Positions 9,306 through 18,069 of a stretch of DNA of 64,000 nucleotides are shown here, piece by piece. Origin of the DNA: Actibacterium mucosum KCTC 23349 (GTDB lineage: Bacteria > Pseudomonadota > Alphaproteobacteria > Rhodobacterales > Rhodobacteraceae); NCBI RefSeq assembly GCF_000647975.1, contig NZ_JFKE01000010.1:34000-97999 (forward strand), read 5' to 3'. Below the pieces are notes generated by a model. That model did no database searches, was not told where the DNA came from, and was given only the letters and a program-made list of their open reading frames with translations. Positions within the stretch are counted from its first letter, which is position 1. Each line of letters starts with the position of its first letter. Position numbers and translations under genes: made by a program.

Positions 9306-10146
9306 TATAAAGCCCGGCGGCCATGGTTACGCAGATGCCGGCCAAGGCCAGACCGTTAGGGAACTCGCTGAACACGATCAGCCCGACCACCGTGGTAATG
9401 GGAATCTCGATGTATTGCATCGGGGCCAACGTAGCCGAAGGTGCAAATCGCAACGACCACGTCATGAACAAATGGGCGAGTGTCCCGATTGCCCCAAGCA
9501 AAAGCAACAAGTCAAAGCGCAGATCGGGCAACGCGTATGCGACCTCTGGCGGAAGAAGCAGCAGCGGTAACAAAAGGACCGTGGCGAATCCTCCGCTGAT
9601 CGTCTGCATGACGATGGCGTGCATATCCTTGGCCATTTGTCGCGTGACCAGCATGAAGAGCGAAAAGAACACGGCCACGGCCAAGGGCAACAAAGCCACG
9701 GCGCCAAGCTTTGCAAAGCTGGGTTGGATGACCATCAACGTGCCCAAGAATCCTACAGCGCACGCAGCAAACCGATGAACTCCGACGGTTTCGTGCAACA
9801 CGAAGTGGCCCAGAAGCAGCATGATAAATGGCATGACAAAGGCGATCGCGATGGCATCGGCCAAAGGCATCTGACGCAGTGCCAGAAACATGCATCCCAG
9901 CCCGCCAATATGCAGCAATGCGCGCAGTGCCAGCAATCCCAAGTGCCGCCGTGACAGTCGCAGCGTGTACCCATTTAGCCAGACCAATGGCAGCAGGAAC
10001 AGCACCTGCGCGCCGAACCGGACCACCAGCAGTATGGCGACCGGAACCGTTACGCTCAGCCATTTGGCAAGCGCGTCGCCCAAGGGGGCAAGCATACAAA
10101 ATGCCAACATAAAGAGGATGCCGATGAACGGCCGATCTGCCTGCAT
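9241..10146 (-). CDS. DMT-superfamily (EamA) transporter
   Basis: 301-residue inner-membrane protein with about ten hydrophobic helices in two EamA repeats, beginning MQADRPFIGILFMLAFCMLA. Substrates of this superfamily are small metabolites such as amino acids, nucleosides or riboflavin; nothing in the sequence identifies this one. I chose the ATG at 10146; the longer in-frame form from 10182 is not family-like. It sits directly behind an Lrp-type regulator on the same strand (39 bp), so the two may be one transcript. Confidence 0.88.
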   Translation of the reverse strand: MQADRPFIGILFMLAFCMLAPLGDALAKWLSVTVPVAILLVVRFGAQVLFLLPLVWLNGYTLRLSRRHLGLLALRALLHIGGLGCMFLALRQMPLADAIAIAFVMPFIMLLLGHFVLHETVGVHRFAACAVGFLGTLMVIQPSFAKLGAVALLPLAVAVFFSLFMLVTRQMAKDMHAIVMQTISGGFATVLLLPLLLLPPEVAYALPDLRFDLLLLLGAIGTLAHLFMTWSLRFAPSATLAPMQYIEIPITTVVGLIVFSEFPNGLALAGICVTMAAGLYIILRERRASRSAPPEPDHVAE

Positions 10147-10185
10147 GGCCCAAGGCTTATCGACAAAGCCCGGGCCCGGCAATCG

Positions 10186-10638
10186 TCAGGCGCGTTCGTC
10201 CTTTGGCGATTCCATTACGATGAACGAGGTCAGCGATGCCACTTGCGGCAATGTACCCAGCATATCTGTGTGAAACTTCTTGTACGCGGTCAGGTCCGCC
10301 ACTTCGATACGCAGCAGGTATTCGATGGTGCCGGTTACGTTGTGGCACTCTCGCACTTCGGGCGTGTGGGCAACGGCCCGCTCGAAGGCGCGCTGCGATT
10401 CCTTCGAGTGGTTGTTCAGCCCAACCGTGATATAGGCCTTAAAGCCAACCCCCATGGCTGCAGGGTCCAACACGGCGCGATACCCGGTGATCACCCCGCT
10501 CCGTTCTAACTCCTGCACGCGTCGCAAGCACGCGCTTGGCGAAAGGCCGACGCGATCGGCCAGCTCCAAATTGCTGATCCGTCCGTCATGGGTGAGTTCA
10601 CGCAATATTCGGCGGTTAATGTCGTCAATCTTGACCAT
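10186..10638 (-). CDS. Lrp/AsnC family transcriptional regulator
   Basis: 150 residues: an N-terminal winged helix-turn-helix (VKIDDINRRILREL, then LADRVGLSPSACLRRV) and a C-terminal RAM ligand-binding domain. Members bind DNA as octamers and sense amino acids. The ATG at 10638 gives the standard N terminus. It is divergent from a LysE-type exporter, so the obvious inference is that it controls amino-acid export and itself through the 72 bp between the two starts, which contain an inverted repeat. Confidence 0.93.
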   Translation of the reverse strand: MVKIDDINRRILRELTHDGRISNLELADRVGLSPSACLRRVQELERSGVITGYRAVLDPAAMGVGFKAYITVGLNNHSKESQRAFERAVAHTPEVRECHNVTGTIEYLLRIEVADLTAYKKFHTDMLGTLPQVASLTSFIVMESPKDERA

Positions 10639-10640
10639 TA

Positions 10641-10677
10641 ATTGCAAGATTAGGCCCAGAAGCCACCTGTTTGCAAT
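10641..10677. promoter_or_regulatory. Candidate Lrp-type operator between lrp and lysE
   Basis: A perfect inverted repeat, ATTGCAA at 10641-10647 and TTGCAAT at 10671-10677, has arms 30 bp apart (about three helical turns, so on one face of the DNA). It lies in the divergent promoter region of the Lrp gene and lysE. Position and symmetry suggest a regulator-binding site; the protein that binds is inferred. Confidence 0.45.
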
Positions 10678-10710
10678 CCTATGGCGCGCGGAATCGATAA
10701 TCTGCGCCGT

Positions 10711-11301
10711 ATGAGCCACGAGAATTTGATTGCCCTTATGGGTTTTGCCTTTGTCACCTCGATCACGCCGGGGCCCAATAACCTGATGCTGATGGCCTCG
10801 GGGGCGAATTTCGGGTTTCGCCGCAGCATACCGCATATGCTGGGCATCGGTATCGGATTCACGGTGATGGTTCTGCTGGTAGGCGTGGGGCTGGCAGGGG
10901 TGTTCGACACCTATCCGATTGCCAAAACCGGCCTACAGGTGGTGTCGGTGATTTATATGCTGTGGCTGGCTTGGAAGATCGCCAATGCCGCCCCGCCCGA
11001 GGCCCGCACGGCTGAGGGCACGCCGATCACCTTTGTTCAGGCGGCGCTGTTTCAATGGGTGAACCCCAAGGCCTGGGCAATGGCGCTGACGGCGGTGACG
11101 GTTTATGCCTCCGGTGGGATTTGGGGCGTGGTGGCTGTGGCCGTGGTATTTGGGCTGGTCAACTTCCCCTGTGTCAGCAGCTGGACCGTGCTGGGTCAGC
11201 AGATCCGCCGGTTTCTGACCAATCGCAGTCGATTGCGCGCCTTCAATATCACAATGGCGGTGCTTCTTGTCGCGTCGCTGTACCCTGTTTTGCAGCTTTA
11301 G
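10711..11301 (+). CDS. LysE/RhtB family amino-acid exporter
   Basis: 196-residue inner-membrane exporter with about six hydrophobic helices and the family signature TSITPGPNN near residues 15-23. Members export basic amino acids, homoserine, threonine or cysteine derivatives. The start at 10711 (MSHENLIALMG) fits the family; an in-frame ATG at 10681 lies in the promoter region. It is divergent from the Lrp regulator. The 89 bp before rpiA show no clear terminator. Confidence 0.92.
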   Translation: MSHENLIALMGFAFVTSITPGPNNLMLMASGANFGFRRSIPHMLGIGIGFTVMVLLVGVGLAGVFDTYPIAKTGLQVVSVIYMLWLAWKIANAAPPEARTAEGTPITFVQAALFQWVNPKAWAMALTAVTVYASGGIWGVVAVAVVFGLVNFPCVSSWTVLGQQIRRFLTNRSRLRAFNITMAVLLVASLYPVLQL

Positions 11302-11390
11302 TCCCTGCCAGGACGCCAATTCGCGATTTCCGGCTCGCAGGGGGCGGCGACCTGCCTTATAAGGTGCGCGACGGCATCAAGGAGGTCCGA

Positions 11391-12173
11391 ATGAGCGGCG
11401 AGCTTTCCCCGATTGACAAGGCCAAGTTCGTGGCCGCCAAACGCGCGGTTGATTTTGTCGAGGATGGCATGCGCGTGGGGCTTGGCACTGGGTCAACCGC
11501 GGCGTGGATGGTGCGCTGTCTGGGCGAACTGGTGCGCGAAGAAGGGTTGCAGATCAAAGGTGTGCCCACGTCGAACCGCACCGCGGAACTGGCCGCTGAT
11601 GTCGGGATCGAGGTGATTTCTCTGGACGAGGCCAAGTGGCTGGACCTGACCATCGATGGCGCGGACGAGTTCGATAGCGACCTGAACCTGATCAAGGGTG
11701 GCGGCGGCGCGTTGTTGCAGGAGAAAATTGTCGCAACCGCGTCCGATCAGATGATCGTGATCGCCGACAGCGCCAAGGAAGTGGCGCAGTTGGGTGCCTT
11801 TCCACTGCCGGTTGAGGTGATCCCGTTCGGTTGGCAAACCTCGAAGGCGCTGCTGGAAGAAACCCTTATAAATCTTGATGTTCTGGGCTCGGACAGCACT
11901 TTGCGTATGAACGGGGACGCGCCCTTTGTCACAGATGAGGGCAACTATATCATCGACCTGCATCTTACCCGCATCGGCAATGCGCGCCAGACTGCGCTGG
12001 TCCTGAACCAGATCCCGGGCGTGGTTGAAAACGGGCTGTTCATTGATATCTGCGACATCGTCGTGGTTGGCCACGGCGATGGGCGGGTCGAGGTGCGGGA
12101 CATCAACGCAGGCACGCTGGAAGAAGACAAGATTGACTTTCTCGAGAGCGAAAACTTGTTCTCGGACTTTTGA
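11391..12173 (+). CDS. rpiA: Ribose-5-phosphate isomerase A
   Basis: Interconverts ribose 5-phosphate and ribulose 5-phosphate in the pentose phosphate pathway. 260 residues with the family motifs GLGTGSTA, DGADEFD and KGGGGALLQEK, the last two holding catalytic Asp and Lys. The ATG at 11391 is preceded by a strong GGAGG at 11381-11385. gor follows with a 14 bp gap on the same strand, so the two are probably co-transcribed, joining NADPH-producing metabolism with glutathione reduction. Confidence 0.97.
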   Translation: MSGELSPIDKAKFVAAKRAVDFVEDGMRVGLGTGSTAAWMVRCLGELVREEGLQIKGVPTSNRTAELAADVGIEVISLDEAKWLDLTIDGADEFDSDLNLIKGGGGALLQEKIVATASDQMIVIADSAKEVAQLGAFPLPVEVIPFGWQTSKALLEETLINLDVLGSDSTLRMNGDAPFVTDEGNYIIDLHLTRIGNARQTALVLNQIPGVVENGLFIDICDIVVVGHGDGRVEVRDINAGTLEEDKIDFLESENLFSDF

Positions 12174-12187
12174 AAAGGCGTGCGGCG

Positions 12188-13546
12188 ATGAGCTTTGACT
12201 ATGACCTGTTTGTAATCGGCGGTGGTTCCGGCGGGGTGCGCGCGGCGCGTCTGGCCTCGGGCGAGACCGGGGCCAAGGTGGGCCTGGCCGAGGAATACCG
12301 CATGGGCGGCACCTGCGTGATCCGGGGTTGTGTGCCCAAAAAACTGATGGTGTTTGCCTCCAGCTATTCGGGCATGATGGAAGACGCGGCTTCTTATGGC
12401 TGGGACGTAACGGCGGGTGACTTCAGCTGGTCCAAGTTCCGCCCGCAGCTGGATACAGAGCTGAACCGGCTGGAAAACGCCTATCGCAACACGCTGCGCA
12501 ATGCCGGTGTCGAGGCGTTTGACGCCCGCGCCACGCTGAAAGACGCGCATACCGTATCGCTGAGCACCGGCGAGGAGTTCACGGCAAAACACATCCTGAT
12601 CGCCACCGGCGGCCGCCCCTTCACCCCGGACGTGCCGGGGGCCGAGCTGGCCATCACCTCGAACGAGGTGTTCCTGCTGGACGAACTGCCCAAGTCGATC
12701 CTGATCGTGGGCGGTGGCTTCATTGCCTGCGAGTTTGCCTGCATCATGAATGGCCTTGGCGTGCAGGCCACGCAGTTTTATCGCGGCCCGCAGGTTCTGC
12801 GTGGCTTCGATGACGAGGCGCGCAGCCATGTCGCCGCCCAGATGGTGGAAAACGGAGTGGACCTGCGGGTAAACACCGATGTGGCCAGCCTTGAAAAGGT
12901 AGACGGCGGCATCAAGGTCACCGCCAATGACGGCAGCGAAATGGTTGTCGACCAGGTTATGTACGCCACGGGTCGCGTGCCTAACACCGGCAACATGGGC
13001 CTGGAAGAGGCCGGCGTCGAAGTTGGCCGCAAGGGCGAGATCGTGGTGGACGACTTCTCGCAAACCAAGGTGCCGTCGATCTTTGCGGTGGGGGATGTGA
13101 CCGATCGCATCAACCTTACGCCCGTGGCCATCCGCGAAGGTGCCGCGTTTGTCGAGACCGTGTTCAAAGGCAACCCGACCAAGCCCGACCACGAACTTGT
13201 CCCCAGCGCCGTCTTTACCCAGCCCGAGCTGGGCACTGTCGGCCTTACCGAGGAAGAAGCCGCCGCCCAAGGCCCCATCGACGTCTATGTCGCCACCTTC
13301 CGCGGCATGCAGACGCTTTTTGCCGGCCGGCAGGACAAGGTACTGATGAAATTGGTCGTTGATCAGGCCAGCCAGAAGGTGCTTGGCTGCCATATCGTGG
13401 CCGATCACGCCGGTGAGATGATACAATTGGCCGGTATCGCGGTGAAAATGGGCGCAACCAAGGCTGATTTCGACCGAACGGTTGCAGTTCACCCCACAAT
13501 GGCGGAAGAGTTGGTGACAATGAAGGCGCCGACGCGCTCAACTTGA
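12188..13546 (+). CDS. gor: Glutathione-disulfide reductase
   Basis: NADPH-dependent flavoenzyme keeping glutathione reduced in the cytosol. 452 residues. The FAD motif GGGSGG is near the N terminus, the redox-active disulfide motif is CVIRGC, a second Rossmann motif GGGFIA binds NADPH, and the C-terminal dimer-interface HPTMAEE supplies the catalytic His to the partner. The start at 12188 (MSFDYDLFVIGGG) fits the family. Dihydrolipoamide or mercuric reductases are less likely given this redox motif and the HPT end. Confidence 0.95.
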   Translation: MSFDYDLFVIGGGSGGVRAARLASGETGAKVGLAEEYRMGGTCVIRGCVPKKLMVFASSYSGMMEDAASYGWDVTAGDFSWSKFRPQLDTELNRLENAYRNTLRNAGVEAFDARATLKDAHTVSLSTGEEFTAKHILIATGGRPFTPDVPGAELAITSNEVFLLDELPKSILIVGGGFIACEFACIMNGLGVQATQFYRGPQVLRGFDDEARSHVAAQMVENGVDLRVNTDVASLEKVDGGIKVTANDGSEMVVDQVMYATGRVPNTGNMGLEEAGVEVGRKGEIVVDDFSQTKVPSIFAVGDVTDRINLTPVAIREGAAFVETVFKGNPTKPDHELVPSAVFTQPELGTVGLTEEEAAAQGPIDVYVATFRGMQTLFAGRQDKVLMKLVVDQASQKVLGCHIVADHAGEMIQLAGIAVKMGATKADFDRTVAVHPTMAEELVTMKAPTRST

Positions 13547-13553
13547 TTTTCGG

Positions 13554-13584
13554 GCCTCACCCTCCAGTTATGATGGGGTGAGGC
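13554..13584 (+). terminator. Hairpin between gor and hflK
   Basis: A perfect 9-bp stem (GCCTCACCC at 13554-13562, GGGTGAGGC at 13576-13584) with a 13-base loop begins 7 bases after the gor stop. It is followed by ATTCAAAC rather than a T-run, so it is either a weak or Rho-assisted terminator or a transcript-end stabilising structure. The stem itself is certain; the role is inferred. Confidence 0.5.
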
Positions 13585-13614
13585 ATTCAAACAACAAAAG
13601 AGGTTAGACCCTGC

Positions 13615-14754
13615 ATGTCTGGTAACAACGGCGGCCCTTGGGGCGGAGGAGGCGGCGGAAACCGCGGTGGCGGAGATGACCGCGACCGGCGTCCGCAGCG
13701 CCCCCAGAACGGCGGTGACCAACCCCCGATCCCTGAGATTGACGAGCTGATGAAGCGCGGTCAGGAACAGCTGCGTGTCCTTATGGGCGGTCGTGGCGGC
13801 AACAATGGCGGTGGGCGGTCCGGCGGTCCTTCGGGGCCCAGCGTTGGACGCGGTGGCATCGCTTTGGTGATTGCTGTTCTGGCCGTGGTTTGGCTGGTAT
13901 TGTCTTTCTATCGCGTGGACACGTCTGAACAATCGGTCGAGCTTTTGTTCGGCGATTACGTTCAAACCGGAAACGAGGGTCTGAACTTTGCGCCCTGGCC
14001 GGTTGTCACGGTTGAAAAACGTGCAGTGACCCGTGAAAGCACACTGGATATTGGCACCGGCACCAGCAGCACGTCGGATGCTGGCCTGATGCTGACGGGC
14101 GATGAGAATATCGTGGACATCGATTTCCAGGTGGTGTGGAACATCAACAATCTGGAATGGTTCCTGTTCAATCTCGCTGATCCCGAAAACACCATCCGCG
14201 CCGTATCGGAATCGGCCATGCGTGAGATCATCGGTCGTTCCAACCTGGCGCCGATCCTGAACCGTGATCGCGGGGCCATTGCGGCCGAGCTGCAGGAACT
14301 GATCCAGGCAACGCTGGATAGTTACGAGGCCGGGGTGAACATCGTGCGGGTCAACTTCGAAAAGGCCGACCCGCCGCGCGAAGTGATCGATGCCTTCCGC
14401 GAGGTGCAGGCCGCCGAACAAACCCGCGACACGCTGGAAAAGCAGGCCGACGCCTATGCCAACCAGGTCGTTGCCGAGGCACGCGGTGCCGCCGCACAGA
14501 TGCTGGAACAAGCCGAGGGTTACCGCGCGCAGGTCGTGAACGAAGCCGAAGGTGAAGCCAGCCGATTTGTGGCCGTCTACGAAGAATACGCCAAGGCGCA
14601 AGAGGTCACGCGGAAACGTCTGTACCTTGAAACGCTGGAACGTGTGCTGAGCGATGTGGACAAGATCATCATCGACGAGCAAGCCGAAGGCGGGCAGGGG
14701 GTTGTACCTTACCTGCCTCTGAATGAACTCAATCGCTCGCGGGGGTCAAACTGA
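13615..14754 (+). CDS. hflK: FtsH protease modulator HflK
   Basis: Membrane-anchored SPFH-domain protein that forms a large cage with HflC around the FtsH protease. 379 residues: a Gly/Asn/Arg-rich cytoplasmic N terminus (about residues 1-75), one transmembrane helix near 82-102 (IALVIAVLAVVWLVLSF), the periplasmic band-7 domain, then a long Ala/Glu/Arg-rich helical coil and a short tail ending LNRSRGSN. The stop and the hflC ATG overlap by one base (TGATG), typical of this obligate pair. Confidence 0.96.
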   Translation: MSGNNGGPWGGGGGGNRGGGDDRDRRPQRPQNGGDQPPIPEIDELMKRGQEQLRVLMGGRGGNNGGGRSGGPSGPSVGRGGIALVIAVLAVVWLVLSFYRVDTSEQSVELLFGDYVQTGNEGLNFAPWPVVTVEKRAVTRESTLDIGTGTSSTSDAGLMLTGDENIVDIDFQVVWNINNLEWFLFNLADPENTIRAVSESAMREIIGRSNLAPILNRDRGAIAAELQELIQATLDSYEAGVNIVRVNFEKADPPREVIDAFREVQAAEQTRDTLEKQADAYANQVVAEARGAAAQMLEQAEGYRAQVVNEAEGEASRFVAVYEEYAKAQEVTRKRLYLETLERVLSDVDKIIIDEQAEGGQGVVPYLPLNELNRSRGSN

Positions 14755-15626
14755 TGTCACGTTTGAACATTCTCTTTGGTGTCGTTGTCGTCGCCGTCGC
14801 GCTTCTGTTCTCGTCGGTTTACATCGTGGATGAACGCCAAAAGGCGCTGCGACTGTGGTTCGGTGAGGTTTCGGCCGTAATTGAAGAACCGGGCCTGAAC
14901 TTCAAAATCCCCTTCCTACACGAGATTGTCTTCTACGATGATCGCATTCTGCCACTGGACAGCGCGCCCCAGGAAATCACGCCCAGCGATGACCGCCGTC
15001 TTGTTGTCGACGCGTTCGCCCGTTGGCGCATTCAGGATCCGGTCACCTTCCGCCGCGCGGTTGGTACCGGGGGCGAGGCCGCCGGTGCACGCCGGTTGGA
15101 GCGTATTCTGAACGCCGGTGTGCGCGAGGTGCTGGGCCGCGTGGATTCCGGTGCGATCCTGTCGTCGGACCGTGTCAGCCTGATGAACCAGATTCGCGAC
15201 CGTTCGCGCGCCGAAGCGGCAAGCCTGGGGATCGAGGTGGTCGACGTACGGATCAAGCGCGCCGATCTGCCGACACAAAACCTGAACGCCACGTTCGAGC
15301 GTATGCGGGCTGAACGCCAGCGTGAAGCCGCGGACGAGATTGCTCGCGGTAACGAGGCTGCACAACGGGTGCGGGCACAGGCTGACCGAACGGCAGTAGA
15401 GACCACGTCAGAGGCGCAGAAGGATGCAGACATCATCCGCGGTGAGGCCGACGCCCGCCGGAACGCGATCTTTGCCGAGGCCTTTGGCCGTGATCCCGAG
15501 TTCTTTGCCTTCTACCGGTCGCTGTCGGCCTACGAGAAGGCGCTGAACGGCGCGAACTCTACTCTGGTGATTACGCCCGACAGCGAGTTTTTCGACTATC
15601 TCAAGTCGGACCGTCTGGGCGAATGA
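14754..15626 (+). CDS. hflC: FtsH protease modulator HflC
   Basis: Partner of HflK in the FtsH-regulating membrane cage. 290 residues with an N-terminal transmembrane helix (residues 5-23), the SPFH domain starting at VDERQKALRLWFG, and a helical Arg/Ala/Glu-rich segment around MRAERQREAADE. It overlaps the hflK stop by one base and the next gene by four, forming a tight operon with DUF2065 and degP downstream. Confidence 0.96.
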   Translation: MSRLNILFGVVVVAVALLFSSVYIVDERQKALRLWFGEVSAVIEEPGLNFKIPFLHEIVFYDDRILPLDSAPQEITPSDDRRLVVDAFARWRIQDPVTFRRAVGTGGEAAGARRLERILNAGVREVLGRVDSGAILSSDRVSLMNQIRDRSRAEAASLGIEVVDVRIKRADLPTQNLNATFERMRAERQREAADEIARGNEAAQRVRAQADRTAVETTSEAQKDADIIRGEADARRNAIFAEAFGRDPEFFAFYRSLSAYEKALNGANSTLVITPDSEFFDYLKSDRLGE

Positions 15627-15817
15627 GCTGGATCCTGCTGGCCATAGGGCTGGTGTTGGTTGTCGAGGGGCTGGTGTTCGCACTGGCCCCTCTGCGCATC
15701 GAGGATATCCTCGAGGCGATGCGCCGCGTGTCGCCCGAGACACGCCGCTTTCTGGGTTTGGGGGCGATAGCGTTGGGCGTATTGCTTGTCTGGGTGGCGC
15801 GCAGTTTGGGCGCTTAG
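15623..15817 (+). CDS. DUF2065 small membrane protein
   Basis: 64-residue protein consisting of two hydrophobic helices (residues 2-20 and 44-60) separated by a polar turn with RIEDILEAMRRV. It matches the DUF2065 family, which commonly follows hflC; function unknown. The ATG overlaps the hflC stop (ATGA), implying coupled translation and a role near the HflKC complex. Confidence 0.88.
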   Translation: MSWILLAIGLVLVVEGLVFALAPLRIEDILEAMRRVSPETRRFLGLGAIALGVLLVWVARSLGA

Positions 15818-15969
15818 GCGGAAATCGGCCATTCAATTCATAAAATCACGTCTAAGTGAGTGTGCGTTAATTGCTTTGATATGTGCATTTCTGCAACTAT
15901 CTGAAGAGTATGAGGCAGAAAGCCGGCGCCCCATGACCGGCCCATATTCTAAACCCCAAGGAGGTTTGA

Positions 15970-17433
15970 GTGACCGTTTTGGCCCTATCCCAAACGAATT
16001 CCACGCGTGATGTTGGTGCGCGCGCCGTGCTGGCGCTGTTCGCTGGCCTCGCTTTGCTGTTGTTGCAGGCCGTCGCTGCGCAAGCACGCATGCCCGAAAG
16101 CTTTGCCGATCTGGCTGAACAGGTCAGCCCCGCCGTGGTGAACATTACCACGTCCACAACAGTCGCCGCATCGACCGGCCCCGGGCCGCAACTGCCGGAA
16201 GGGTCACCTTTCGAGGACTTCTTTCGCGACTTTATGGATCCCGAAGGCCCCCAGCGGCAGCGCCGCGGTCAGGCACTGGGCTCGGGTTTTGTGATCTCCG
16301 AGGACGGGTTCATCGTCACCAATAACCACGTGATCGAAAAGGCTGACGAGATCGAGATCGAGTTCTTCTCGGGCAAGCTGTTACAGGCCACCGTGGTTGG
16401 TACCGACCCCAACACCGACATCGCCTTGCTGAAGGTCGAAAGCGACGAACCTTTGCCGTTTGTACCCTTTGGGGACAGTGACCAGATGCGTGTTGGCGAC
16501 TGGGTGATGGCCGTAGGCAACCCGCTGGGTCAGGGCTTCTCGGTCTCTGCCGGCATCGTATCGGCCCGTAACCGCGCGTTGTCTGGCAGTTTTGATGATT
16601 TCATTCAGACCGATGCAGCGATCAACCGCGGCAACTCGGGGGGGCCGTTGTTCAACACCGATGGTGAAGTAATCGGCGTGAACACCGCGATCCTCAGCCC
16701 CAATGGCGGCTCGATCGGTATCGGTTTCTCGATGGCCTCGAAAGTGGTCACCAATGTTGTGGCACAGTTGAAAGAGTTCGGCGAAACCCGTCGCGGTTGG
16801 CTGGGCGTGCGCATTCAGGACGTTTCGCCGGATGTCGCCGAGGCAATTGGCCTGGAAAACGCTGCAGGCGCGTTGGTTACTGATGTGCCGGATGGTCCGG
16901 CCAAAGACGCCGGCATGGAGTCCGGTGACGTGATCGTAACCTTCGACGGTGTCGAAGTCGAAGATACCCGCGGTCTGGTCAAAGTTGTCGGAAACTCGCC
17001 GGTGGGCAAAACGGTGCGCGTTGTGGTGTTCCGCGACGGCAAAACCCAGACGTTGAAAGTGACGCTGGGCCGCCGTGAGACTGCCGAAACCGCCGTTCCC
17101 GCCGCGGCCGAACCGCCCGCGACCGAGCCCGAAGAGCAAGAGATCTTGGGCATGACCGTCACCACGCTGAACGACGAGTTGCGCGGGCAGCTGGAGATCG
17201 ACGCCGATACCGAAGGTCTGGTGATCACGTTGATCGAAGAGGGCAGCGAAGCCTACGAGAAAGGCCTGCGCGCGGGGGATGTGATCACCGAGGCCGGCCA
17301 GCAGAAAGTGACCGGCGTGGCCGATTTCCAGGCTCGTATCGATGAAGCGACCGAGGCGGGCCGCAAATCGCTGTTGCTGTTGATCCGTCGTCAGGGCGAT
17401 CCGCGCTTTGTTGCGCTGGGTCTTGGTGACTGA
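15970..17433 (+). CDS. degP: Do-like periplasmic serine protease (DegP/HtrA family)
   Basis: Periplasmic chaperone-protease that removes misfolded envelope proteins. 487 residues: signal sequence at about 15-38, a trypsin-fold domain with an intact triad (His120 in TNNHV, Asp150 in DIALLK, Ser223 in GNSGGP), and two PDZ domains (about 262-365 and 395-487). I chose the GTG at 15970 because AAGGAGG lies at 15958-15964. It follows hflKC after 152 bp. A clear terminator follows. Contrast the inactive trypsin-like protein at 32747-34456. Confidence 0.95.
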   Translation: MTVLALSQTNSTRDVGARAVLALFAGLALLLLQAVAAQARMPESFADLAEQVSPAVVNITTSTTVAASTGPGPQLPEGSPFEDFFRDFMDPEGPQRQRRGQALGSGFVISEDGFIVTNNHVIEKADEIEIEFFSGKLLQATVVGTDPNTDIALLKVESDEPLPFVPFGDSDQMRVGDWVMAVGNPLGQGFSVSAGIVSARNRALSGSFDDFIQTDAAINRGNSGGPLFNTDGEVIGVNTAILSPNGGSIGIGFSMASKVVTNVVAQLKEFGETRRGWLGVRIQDVSPDVAEAIGLENAAGALVTDVPDGPAKDAGMESGDVIVTFDGVEVEDTRGLVKVVGNSPVGKTVRVVVFRDGKTQTLKVTLGRRETAETAVPAAAEPPATEPEEQEILGMTVTTLNDELRGQLEIDADTEGLVITLIEEGSEAYEKGLRAGDVITEAGQQKVTGVADFQARIDEATEAGRKSLLLLIRRQGDPRFVALGLGD

Positions 17434-17452
17434 CCAGTTGATCCCGTCAGTG

Positions 17453-17480
17453 AAAAGGGCGCTTTATGGCGCCCTTTTTT
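17453..17480. terminator. Bidirectional intrinsic terminator after degP
   Basis: GGGCGC (17457-17462) pairs with GCGCCC (17469-17474) around a 6-base loop. It is flanked by four A residues on the left and six T residues on the right, so it works in both directions: for degP and for the convergent lipoprotein gene, whose stop at 17479-17481 is inside the T-run. Confidence 0.85.
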
Positions 17481-18006
17481 ATTCCGATCGAGGATACGCA
17501 ATCAGGCCCAGCCGCCGCGCCGCCGCGATCGACAGGATCGAACTGTCCAACCCTTGCGGGGCCTGAAAGGCACGAATGGCGCGGCGTGTGTCGGTGTCCA
17601 GTCGCCCGTGATCTGATCCTGCATACTGCCCGCGTGCGTTCAGGGCCCTTTGCAGACTGGCGATGAACTCGGGCGTCAGGACATTCAGACAGGGGGTCTC
17701 GAACAACAACTCTTGCCGCTCTTTGACGATCCGCTGCTGGGTTTCGGTCTTGTAGTAAGCAGGTGCCAGCACGGTGCCATCGGCCGAAACCTGCGCGGGT
17801 TGCAAAAGCACCTGCTGCGTGACCGTTTCCACCACGGCGGGGCTGCTGTCTGATCCCCAGCAGCTGCCCGGCGCGGCGCCGGGCGGCGCAGCGGCGGGGG
17901 TGTAGGGGGCAGTTGCATCGGCACGCGCAACAAGCCCGGGCACGGTACCCGGCTGACATCCGGCCAATATCAGGCCAGCGGAAATTGCGACAATCGCTTT
18001 AAACAT
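17479..18006 (-). CDS. Lipoprotein with peptidoglycan-binding domain
   Basis: 175 residues with a type II signal peptide and lipobox LAGC (Cys at about residue 17), so it is predicted to be a lipid-anchored periplasmic protein. After a Pro/Ala linker, the C-terminal third (from LTPEFIASLQRALNARGQY to about 168) resembles a PG_binding_1 domain with the usual DTRRAIRAFQ segment. Function unknown beyond likely cell-wall association. Confidence 0.82.
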   Translation of the reverse strand: MFKAIVAISAGLILAGCQPGTVPGLVARADATAPYTPAAAPPGAAPGSCWGSDSSPAVVETVTQQVLLQPAQVSADGTVLAPAYYKTETQQRIVKERQELLFETPCLNVLTPEFIASLQRALNARGQYAGSDHGRLDTDTRRAIRAFQAPQGLDSSILSIAAARRLGLIAYPRSE

Positions 18007-18069
18007 ACTGCTCGTGGGGTTTGCCCCGGTTTGCGCCCTTATACCCGTTTCGCGCCTTCGGCGAAAGGT

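Noticed and set aside
11945..13492. 515-codon open frame on the minus strand
   Set aside because: Antisense to gor and the rpiA end; no motif or credible start.
13489..14682. 397-codon open frame on the minus strand
   Set aside because: Antisense to hflK, low complexity, no family resemblance.
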